Positions 1 through 7,750 of a stretch of 64,000 nt of DNA are shown piece after piece; positions within the stretch are counted from its first letter, which is position 1; every line of letters begins with the position of its first letter. The notes below the pieces were generated by a model. The model was not told the DNA's origin. It made no database searches and was given only the letters and a program-made list of their open reading frames with translations. The translations under genes were made by a program, and so were the position numbers. The DNA is from Bacteroidota bacterium. Lineage in GTDB: Bacteria > Bacteroidota > Bacteroidia > Bacteroidales > CAIXZF01. Location of the stretch: NCBI GenBank assembly GCA_022709385.1, contig JAKLIX010000002.1, forward strand, positions 284,478 through 348,477. The letters are read 5' to 3'.

Positions 1-3000
1 CCACAAGCCGCCATTCAGCCTTTTTTGCCATTTCAGGATATCTCCGAGGTAATTCATCAGGGCAAGGGAGGGTGTGGAAGACCCCAGGCAGATGGTTCCG
101 CCGCCTGCCACGGTTCCGCCCACACTTTCAGGCACTACTGTAATTGTTGCATGTGAAGAATAGGCCGGCGGACAGACCCCTTGCTGTACCTCCACCCTGT
201 ATTCCCAATTCCCTTGCTGATCAAGGATCTCTGAGTACGAAGCCAGGGTGTTCGGGATATCAGTCCATGCTCCGGCATTGAACCTTTTCTGCCATTTATT
301 GATGTTTCCTGTATAAGCGGAAGCAACCATCACCGGGGTGTAGAAACCAGGGCAGATGCTGCCGCTTCCGCTGATGGAACCGCCCTCTGATTCCGGATCA
401 ACCTGAATGGTTACGATGGAAGAATACTGCGGGCTGCAGTTTCCGTTTCTGACCTCGGCCTGGTACTCCCAGCTGCCGGCCTGGCCGGGCACCTCTGAGT
501 AGCTCGTACCGGTATGGTTGATCACCTGCCAGACCGTGCTGTTCCATTTTTTTCTCCATGATACAACATTTCCGGTCTGCCCGCTAAGCTGAATGGTGCC
601 CGTGGAAGCTCCAAAACAGATGTTACCCTGAGAGGCAGCCAGGGCACCTCCCACGCTGGGGGAGCTCACAACCACCGAAGCGATGGTGGAATAACCCGGT
701 GCACAACCGGGTATCTGAACCTCTGCCCTGTATTCCCATGTGCCTGCCTGGCTTGGTGTTTCTGCATATATCGTTCCATAATAAGGAATGGCAGTCCAGG
801 TCCCTCCGTTCAGTCTTTTCCACCAGCCGTTCACATCGCCCACGTATGAAGTCAGGCTCAGCACAGGAATCGCGCTGCCAAGGCAGATGCTGCCTCCGGC
901 GCTGAGAAAGCCTCCCACCGAAGTGGCATAGGCGGCAGCGGTAGCCGTCACCCAGTTGCTTGTATTGCCTGATCCGCTGTTCCTGGTTCTGGCATAAACC
1001 GTCAGGCTTCCGCCGGGAGGAATTACGGGAGTGACATATTGGTAAGGAACTGAAGTAGCTGTATAAACCACAATGGAACCGTTCAGCGAGAACTGCACCT
1101 GGTCTCCGCCCACCCCCGGAGTTGCAGTCATGGTGAGGGTGCCTTCTCCGCACCTGATCTGGTTTGGCATGACTGGTTCTGCAAGCGGACTGGTGGTATG
1201 AACCGTAATCTGGTCAGAGGCTGTGCAGCCATGACTGTCTGTTACCGTATAGGTCAGGTTATAATTACCGTATGCAGCACTATTAAAGACAGGATTGACA
1301 ATGGAAGTAGCGGAAAGGTAGGGTGTTCCGGGACCCGTCCATTGATGGGTGATATAGGAACCCGTCCCGCCTGAAGGTCCTCCATTGAGGTTCAGGTTGT
1401 TCCCGATAATCACATAGGCAGGATCGGGGATGATCGAAGCCGTGAGGGCCGGATCTTCAGTGATCAGCACCACCCCTGACATGGGGCTGGAACAACCGGT
1501 GGCAAGCGTAGTGGCCACCACGGTATAGCTGCCTGCCGTCTTCCCTGTCCAGGTGAGGGAGGCGCCTGTACCGCTTTTAGGGATATCGTTGGGAACACTG
1601 TTGCGGTACAACTGATAAGAGACTCCTGCCTGAGAGCCGGAAAGGGTGACGGTCAGACCTGAACCGCCGCTGCAATAGCTTCCCCCGCCGGTAAGGTTAT
1701 AGGTTGTAGGTGCGGGGAACTGGTATAAGAGTACCGAACCGCTCATCTGTGCAGAACAGGCGGTGGTCGCATTCAGAGCCGTTACCGTGTATGTTCCGGC
1801 CAGTTTGTTATACCAATACAGGGGGGATCCGGTACCATTCAAAGGCGAACCGTCGCTGACCCCGTTCTTTTTCAACTGGTAGAACACGCCGATCTGGGAG
1901 CCGTTCAGACTGAGGGTAAGTCCACTGCTGCCGGGACAATAACCGGCAGTGCCGGAAAGGGTATAAACCAATGGGTTAGGGTAAACCTGTATGGTATTGG
2001 TAGCGCTTCCGGAACATCCCACACCACTGTTGAAGGTATAGGTCAGTATGTGCGATCCCTGTCCCGCCAAAGATGCATTGAAATTGGTGCCTGTTACTCC
2101 CGGTCCGCTATAGGTGCCGCCGGATGGTGATCCCCCGGTAAGCATATAAGTTGTACTCGATAAACACTGGGAAGCAAGGAGGCCGGTAAATGTGACAGTG
2201 GGCGAGGTAAAGACTTCTATGGTATTGGTGGCACTCGCGCTGCAGCCATAGGTGTCGGAATAGGTATAGGTGATCGTCCAGACGCCGACTCCGGCCAGTG
2301 AAGCATTAAAGTTGTTACCACTGACCCCCGGTCCGCTGTATGTTCCCCCGGCCGGGGATCCACCACTGAGCGCGTACACAGTATTGTTCACACATTGCCC
2401 CGCAAGGCTGCCGTAAAAGTTCACAACAGGCAGTGCAACCACAGTAATGACAGCTTCGGAGGAATATACCCAGGGACAAATACCACTCTCCAGTACTGCC
2501 CTGAATTTCGTTGTCACCGTAAGGGGTCCGGATGTGTAGGAAGCTGTCTGGTTAGGAATATCCGACCAGGTAGTGAACGGACTTACTGCATACTGCCATT
2601 TGACGATGGTTCCGGAATATGCGGAAAGTGTGAGCAATCCGCTGGTTTGCCCGGTACAAACGGTTTTACTGCCGGTAATGGTTCCTCCCAAAGCATTGGG
2701 AATGACTTCCACCGTCGCATATCCGGAAAACACTTCTCCACAGTTCCCTATGCCCACCACAGCGCGGTAATCCCATATTCCAACCGAGGTGGGAGCTTCG
2801 GAGTATGTCGGGTTGGTATTCCCGATGTTTTGCCAACCACCGTTGTTGAGACGTCTCTGCCAACGGAGAATGTTATTGTTGTAGCCTGTAAGTGTCAGCG
2901 TACCCGTGGAAGTATACAGGCAGATGGTACCGCCGCCGTTAACCTGTCCACCGACGCTTGCCGGATAAACGGTAACCCTGGTGGAACCACTGTAAACAGG

Positions 3001-5436
3001 ATTGCAGACACCATATCGCACCTGGGCACGGTAATCCCAGTTGCCGCTGGAAGCCGGAATCTCATAATAGGTAGCCGAGGTATGGGCTATATCCTGCCAT
3101 GAACCTTCATTCAGACGCTTTTGCCACTTCTGGACGGTGCCGGTCTGACCCGTAAGCACCAGTGTCGGCGTGGTAACTCCCGGACAGAGGGAAGTACCCC
3201 CGCTGACTGTCCCTCCCACACTCAACAGATCAACCTGGACGATAAAAGTCTGGGAATAAACGGTACTGCAAACCCCGTTCCGGACCACGGCCTGAAACTC
3301 CCAGAGACCTGCCGTGGTCAACACTTCCTCATGGGTGTCGGTGGTGTTGACGATCTCCTGCCAGGCCAGGCTGTTCAGGCGCTTCCGCCAGTTAAGGATA
3401 GTACCGAGATACCCGGTAAGTGTCATGGTGCCTGTGGAGGTGTTCAGACAGATCTGGTTGGAACCACCCGAAAGAAACCCACCGAGTGAGGGTGCATACA
3501 CATCTACCACGGCCAGGTTTGAATAACCCGGATCACAGTCCGGAATCTGTGCAACCACCCTGTACTCCCAGGTTCCTGCCACCTGGGGTGTTTCTGAGTA
3601 AATGGTACCGGTATGGGAAATATCGATCCAGTTACCTCCGTTCACCCTTTTCTGCCATTTCAAAATCTCGCCAACTACCCCGCTCACCTGTAACAAAGGA
3701 ATGGGATAGCCGCGGCAGATCGCTCCGCTGCCTGTTAAAACACCCCCATCGGCATAGGCAACAGCAGTGGCTGTAGCTGAAATCCAGGGACTTACCAGGC
3801 CATTGCCCGTATTATATGCCCTGGCATACATGGTGATGGTGTTACCGACCTGAACGATGGGTGTATTGGTCTGATACGGAAAGAAATAATCAGTGTAAGG
3901 AGTGATGGTGGTGTCGGTGGTGAATTGAACGGCATTGGCATCCGGCCCGGGAACTGCGGTCATGACCATGGAACCATCCTGGCAACGAATCACGTCTTCC
4001 ATGGTCGGCTCAAGAATATATCCCGTCACATGGACCACAAAGTTGGTATAGGCCGGACATTCATGATCATCGTGAACGATAAAAGTCGTCGCATAATTAC
4101 CAATCACATCACAAGTAAATACCGGTGTCTGTATCATGGTATTATTCAGGAAGTTAGCTCCTGTGCCCGTCCATTGGATGGAAATGTAGTTTCCGGTACC
4201 CCCATACACCAATCCTTCCAGTTGCAGCGGATTTTCAACAGTAACATAGGCCGGATCGGGAATCACAGAAGTCAGCAGTTGCGGATCCCTTGTAATGGTA
4301 ACCGTACCGTTCATGGTATCATAGCATCCGGTAGTAAGGTTGGTGGCAATCACGATGTATTCCCCGAAAGGTCTGTCGGGCCAGGGAATGGTATCCCCGT
4401 CGCCCAGCCGCAGCAATCCATCCGGCAAGCCGTCTTTCATCAATTGATAGGAAACATTTTCTTCCGATTCCACAAGGGAAATCACCCTTCCGTTGAGGTT
4501 ATAACAATAGGTGCCGGAGCCAATCAGGTCGAAAGCGGTGGGTAAAGCAGCCACCGTAATCACGGCACTGCCATTCATGTTTGCCGTACAATTGCTTCCG
4601 GCTGCGGTGGCCGTGACCGTATAGGTGCCTGCCGTCTGGTTGCTCCAACTGATTGGTAATCCGGTGCCTTCTGTATAAGTCCCCTGCAGGACGCCATTCC
4701 TGTACAAGCGGTAATGTACCCCGGTCTGCGAACCGGTAAGGCTTACCGTCCGCCCCGATTCATAAGGGCAATAACTCCCTGATCCGGTCACGGTAAAAAT
4801 GACCGGAATGGCAACCACAGTAACCGGACTGTCATCGGAACCCACACAATCATTGGCATCCTCATAGGAATACGTAATGATATGGGTTCCAACCCCTGCC
4901 ACAGAGGGATTGAATACGCCACTGCTGACAGCAGGCCCGCTATAGGTGCCGCCCGGAGGTGTTCCGCCCGTCAGAATGTAAGAGGTCGTGGTAACACATT
5001 GTGTCTGCAGGGTTCCAAGGCTGACTGCCGGAAGGTCATTCACCGTGATCGTGGCCGGAAGTGAAACCTCCTCGGGATTACCTCCATCCTGGACGACTGC
5101 CCTGAATCGGGTCGTTTCTGTGAGAGGACCAGATTCATAGGTAGTTGCAGTATGAAGGATGATATCCCATACCGAAAACGGTGCTACTGCATACTCCCAC
5201 CGGATCACCGACCCGCTGTGCCCTGACAGTGTTAATACACCGCTGGTCTCTCCCTCACAAACCGATCTGTCGGGACTTACCTGACCCCCAGCCGTGGGTG
5301 GTGCAAAGGTCAGGATGTGCGACACGGATTTCCCATCCTGTCCCGCTGTTACACTGATACCGGCCTGAGCCCGGAAAGGCAAGACGAGGGCGGCCAGGAT
5401 GATAAATTGAATGAAACAGCTAAATCTCTTTCTCAT
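1..5436 (-). CDS. Giant secreted multi-domain repeat protein (Ig/PKD-like, adhesin type), C-terminus outside window
   Basis: The frame is open for 1812 codons from ATG at 5436 to the left edge, so this is a partial gene. It starts with a signal peptide (MRKRFSCF, then a hydrophobic stretch ending FRAQA). The rest is beta-sandwich repeats. At least ten Ig-like modules of about 85-90 residues carry a C-x-G start, a central W[QRK]KR[LVF]N motif and a W-[ED]-[YF] motif (near 3640, 3370, 3110, 2855, 820, 545, 280 and 15). They are interspersed with modules carrying TYSGP, GSGSYC and IPDPAY motifs. The module order repeats as a super-block of about 2.6-2.8 kb. Such proteins in Bacteroidota are usually T9SS-exported surface adhesins or gliding-associated proteins. 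No sorting domain is visible because the 3' end is missing. The surface role is inferred; the repeat architecture is seen directly. Confidence 0.85.
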   Translation of the reverse strand, partial: MRKRFSCFIQFIILAALVLPFRAQAGISVTAGQDGKSVSHILTFAPPTAGGQVSPDRSVCEGETSGVLTLSGHSGSVIRWEYAVAPFSVWDIILHTATTYESGPLTETTRFRAVVQDGGNPEEVSLPATITVNDLPAVSLGTLQTQCVTTTSYILTGGTPPGGTYSGPAVSSGVFNPSVAGVGTHIITYSYEDANDCVGSDDSPVTVVAIPVIFTVTGSGSYCPYESGRTVSLTGSQTGVHYRLYRNGVLQGTYTEGTGLPISWSNQTAGTYTVTATAAGSNCTANMNGSAVITVAALPTAFDLIGSGTYCYNLNGRVISLVESEENVSYQLMKDGLPDGLLRLGDGDTIPWPDRPFGEYIVIATNLTTGCYDTMNGTVTITRDPQLLTSVIPDPAYVTVENPLQLEGLVYGGTGNYISIQWTGTGANFLNNTMIQTPVFTCDVIGNYATTFIVHDDHECPAYTNFVVHVTGYILEPTMEDVIRCQDGSMVMTAVPGPDANAVQFTTDTTITPYTDYFFPYQTNTPIVQVGNTITMYARAYNTGNGLVSPWISATATAVAYADGGVLTGSGAICRGYPIPLLQVSGVVGEILKWQKRVNGGNWIDISHTGTIYSETPQVAGTWEYRVVAQIPDCDPGYSNLAVVDVYAPSLGGFLSGGSNQICLNTSTGTMTLTGYLGTILNWRKRLNSLAWQEIVNTTDTHEEVLTTAGLWEFQAVVRNGVCSTVYSQTFIVQVDLLSVGGTVSGGTSLCPGVTTPTLVLTGQTGTVQKWQKRLNEGSWQDIAHTSATYYEIPASSGNWDYRAQVRYGVCNPVYSGSTRVTVYPASVGGQVNGGGTICLYTSTGTLTLTGYNNNILRWQRRLNNGGWQNIGNTNPTYSEAPTSVGIWDYRAVVGIGNCGEVFSGYATVEVIPNALGGTITGSKTVCTGQTSGLLTLSAYSGTIVKWQYAVSPFTTWSDIPNQTASYTSGPLTVTTKFRAVLESGICPWVYSSEAVITVVALPVVNFYGSLAGQCVNNTVYALSGGSPAGGTYSGPGVSGNNFNASLAGVGVWTITYTYSDTYGCSASATNTIEVFTSPTVTFTGLLASQCLSSTTYMLTGGSPSGGTYSGPGVTGTNFNASLAGQGSHILTYTFNSGVGCSGSATNTIQVYPNPLVYTLSGTAGYCPGSSGLTLSLNGSQIGVFYQLKKNGVSDGSPLNGTGSPLYWYNKLAGTYTVTALNATTACSAQMSGSVLLYQFPAPTTYNLTGGGSYCSGGSGLTVTLSGSQAGVSYQLYRNSVPNDIPKSGTGASLTWTGKTAGSYTVVATTLATGCSSPMSGVVLITEDPALTASIIPDPAYVIIGNNLNLNGGPSGGTGSYITHQWTGPGTPYLSATSIVNPVFNSAAYGNYNLTYTVTDSHGCTASDQITVHTTSPLAEPVMPNQIRCGEGTLTMTATPGVGGDQVQFSLNGSIVVYTATSVPYQYVTPVIPPGGSLTVYARTRNSGSGNTSNWVTATAAAYATSVGGFLSAGGSICLGSAIPVLSLTSYVGDVNGWWKRLNGGTWTAIPYYGTIYAETPSQAGTWEYRAEVQIPGCAPGYSTIASVVVSSPSVGGALAASQGNICFGASTGTIQLSGQTGNVVSWRKKWNSTVWQVINHTGTSYSEVPGQAGSWEYQAEVRNGNCSPQYSSIVTIQVDPESEGGSISGSGSICPGFYTPVMVASAYTGNINKWQKRFNAGAWTDIPNTLASYSEILDQQGNWEYRVEVQQGVCPPAYSSHATITVVPESVGGTVAGGGTICLGSSTPSLALMNYLGDILKWQKRLNGGLW

Positions 5437-5573
5437 AATTCCGAATCTTAATAATACTTATGGATTACAGCGAAACTGTATCCGATTAACTTTGCTAAAC
5501 CGTTGGTTACTTGTACTTTGAATGTAAAACATCCTTGAATTTGATTTGTTGGCTTAGGGATGTCATCTTAACA

Positions 5574-5608
5574 TTGATCTGTATCAATAAATTATTGATC
5601 TAAATCAA
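5574..5608. promoter_or_regulatory. Tandem FNR/CRP-family binding sites
   Basis: There are two perfect TTGAT-N4-ATCAA palindromes: TTGATCTGTATCAA at 5574-5587 and TTGATCTAAATCAA at 5595-5608. Their centres are 21 bp apart, about two helical turns. This is the classical FNR half-site arrangement. They lie 138-172 bp upstream of the giant gene's ATG and about 400 bp from the GH13 start, so the leftward gene is the likelier target. The identity of the regulator is inference. Confidence 0.6.
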
Positions 5609-5983
5609 CGAAAGACTGATCTTACCCTAAAAGCTGACAAAGTATCATGAATACCAATAGACTGACATTAAAAAATATGTTTTTGTGAACAAAGGCCTGT
5701 TGATTATATGGATAACTAACTAACAATCATTATTTTATATTCAACTCTACGATTCCATGCCATCCTCCAAATATCAACTGCAAATATATCTGTTTTTTGC
5801 TTAGCTTTCGCATTCAGACTTTAACTATCCTCAAATCTGAAGGAACAATAAGCTGGAACGCTTGTTTAGCAAACACTTCAGTAAGCAACATCATTGAAAT
5901 CAACTCAAGCAGTGCTCCTTCAAGATGAATAAATTTCGCTGCAGGTTGCCCGGGAATGTTCTGAATTTTCCCATTTTTGACCT

Positions 5984-5991
5984 TACCTTTG
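5984..5991 (+). promoter_or_regulatory. Bacteroidota-type -7 box for the GH13 gene
   Basis: TACCTTTG matches TAnnTTTG exactly. It lies 17 nt before the ATG at 6008, implying a leader of about 10 nt. No clear -33 TTTG is present (CTG at 5961-5963 is the nearest match at the right spacing). Confidence 0.5.
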
Positions 5992-6007
5992 TGGTTTAAA
6001 TGCTCCT

Positions 6008-7750
6008 ATGGATTTCATTAAGCATCTGTATATCATATGGGAAAGCCTGTATCCGGGCATGGACAAGATCCTACTGGAAGCATTCATAAACCGACACATA
6101 TTCCCACTTCGGGAAAAATCAGGCCCGTTATCAGACAGGAATTCCTCAAACCTTGCCGAGGTCAAAAAGGAGCTGCCGGAACAATGGTATAAGGAAGCTG
6201 TAGTTTACGCCTTGTACGTGGATCTGTTCGACAGGGATCTGGACGGACTGCGTGCAAGACTGGGCTACCTGGAAAACCTTGGTATCAACTGTATCTGGCT
6301 GCTTCCCATCCTGTCGTCCCCTGGCAGGGATGCGGGCTTCGACATTGACGATTTTTACGCCATCCGGCCCGACCTGCTTGGAAACAACGCCGAAAACAGG
6401 GATCCTTTCCGCGAACTGATCACCGAAGCCCACCTCAGGGGGATCCGCATCATTTTCGATATAGCCCTGAACCACACCTCCGACCGGCACCCCTGGTTCA
6501 GGCAGGCATCATCATCCCGCGACAATCCTTACAGGGAATACTACATCTGGAGCGAAGACACAGCAGGGTACAGTCAGGCCAGGATTATCTTCAAAGGCAT
6601 TGAAAGCTCAAACTGGGAAGCCTGCGGTGACGCCTTTTATTTTCATCGATTCTTCCACTTTCAGCCCGATCTGAACTATCGTAAGCCGGAAGTGCTGCTG
6701 GCCATGTCGGAAGTCCTATTATTCTGGCAACAACAAGGGATAGACGGTTTCCGGGCGGATGCTATTCCCTACCTGTGGAAAGAGGAACACACAGATTGTG
6801 AGAATCTTCCCGCCACCCACCTCATCATGAAGTTTTTCAGGGCAGTCCTGGATGCCGTTAAACCCGGTACCCTGCTACTCGCCGAAGCCTGCCAGCCTCC
6901 GCATCAGGTTGTGGCATACTTCGGCCGGGGCGACGAATGTCATGCCGCCTATCACTTTCCGCTGATGCCCCGCATCTTTATCTCCCTGTCCCGTCAAAAC
7001 GGGGATGCCATCCGGCAAATCCTCTCCCCTGCTTTCACACCTGAAATACCAGCTGACAATCAATGGTTTACCTTTCTGCGCTGCCATGATGAACTCAGCC
7101 TCGAAAAGGTCTACGTGAGTGAGACCGAAAGGGCTTTCCTGCACGGGCAATACTGTCGCAGGCCTGAATGGGATTTCCGTGAGGGTGAGGGCATCTCTGC
7201 CAGGCTGGCCGAACTGCTCGGGATGAACACCGACAGCATCCTGCTGGCCTTTTCCCTAATGCTGACCCTGCCGGGGACCCCGGTTATTTATTATGGTGAT
7301 GAAACCGGAAAAGGCAATGATGAAGCCTTTTACCGGGAAATGAAAGCGTTCACGGGTAAGGATGACAGCCGATACCTTGTCAGAGGCAGAATAAACTGGG
7401 AACAAACAGAACAAGCCCTTGCCGATCCGGCAAGTCAGGCATCCCGGATTTTTTACCCCCTGCAAGAGATGATCCGGCTCAGAAAGCAATTCACAGCATT
7501 CGGCCGGGGCAGCATTAGCTTTGAAAACACCCTCACTGAAGAAGCATCTCCCCTGCTGATTTACCGACGTTTATACGAGCAGGAAGGTCTCCTGCTGATC
7601 CATAATCTCGGCGAAAAAAGCATCAGTCCAGGCAAACAGCTTATCCCGCCGGGCAGCATCCTGTTCTCCCACGGATATGAATCCGGACGGTTCGATGCAT
7701 TTGGATTTATCTGGATAGATATAAGCGCTACAAACATAAAGCAAGCATGA
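6008..7750 (+). CDS. GH13 alpha-amylase-family enzyme, trehalose-synthase-like
   Basis: This is a 580-residue cytoplasmic GH13 enzyme with no signal peptide. The four conserved GH13 regions are visible: DIALNH (D151-H156), GFRAD with nucleophile D251, LLAEA with acid/base E293, and RCHDEL with H360-D361. The stretch from GFRADAIPYLW through ENLPATH and the FPLMPR and PGTPVIYYGDE segments closely follow trehalose synthase (maltose alpha-glucosyltransferase). The short N-terminal extension before the barrel (about 60 residues) is unusual. The gene overlaps the GH65 fusion gene by 4 bp (ATGA), so the two are translationally coupled. The context suggests interconversion or hydrolysis of trehalose or maltose ahead of phosphorolysis. 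It could instead be a glucosidase or sucrose-type enzyme; the exact substrate is not decided by sequence. Confidence 0.85.
   Translation: MDFIKHLYIIWESLYPGMDKILLEAFINRHIFPLREKSGPLSDRNSSNLAEVKKELPEQWYKEAVVYALYVDLFDRDLDGLRARLGYLENLGINCIWLLPILSSPGRDAGFDIDDFYAIRPDLLGNNAENRDPFRELITEAHLRGIRIIFDIALNHTSDRHPWFRQASSSRDNPYREYYIWSEDTAGYSQARIIFKGIESSNWEACGDAFYFHRFFHFQPDLNYRKPEVLLAMSEVLLFWQQQGIDGFRADAIPYLWKEEHTDCENLPATHLIMKFFRAVLDAVKPGTLLLAEACQPPHQVVAYFGRGDECHAAYHFPLMPRIFISLSRQNGDAIRQILSPAFTPEIPADNQWFTFLRCHDELSLEKVYVSETERAFLHGQYCRRPEWDFREGEGISARLAELLGMNTDSILLAFSLMLTLPGTPVIYYGDETGKGNDEAFYREMKAFTGKDDSRYLVRGRINWEQTEQALADPASQASRIFYPLQEMIRLRKQFTAFGRGSISFENTLTEEASPLLIYRRLYEQEGLLLIHNLGEKSISPGKQLIPPGSILFSHGYESGRFDAFGFIWIDISATNIKQA

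Larger units (their letters stand above)
5437..6007. other. 571-bp AT-rich divergent intergenic region
   Basis: This noncoding interval separates the leftward giant repeat gene from the rightward GH13 gene. It holds two palindromic regulator sites (5574-5608) and a promoter box for the GH13 gene (5984-5991). I found no clear TAnnTTTG box for the giant gene, and no RNA gene or long ORF. Confidence 0.6.

Noticed and set aside
623..1153. Minus-strand ORF in another frame, and plus ORFs such as 2395-3102, 3121-3489 and 3925-4545
   Set aside because: All lie inside the 1812-codon frame of the giant repeat protein and have compositions typical of frame shadows.
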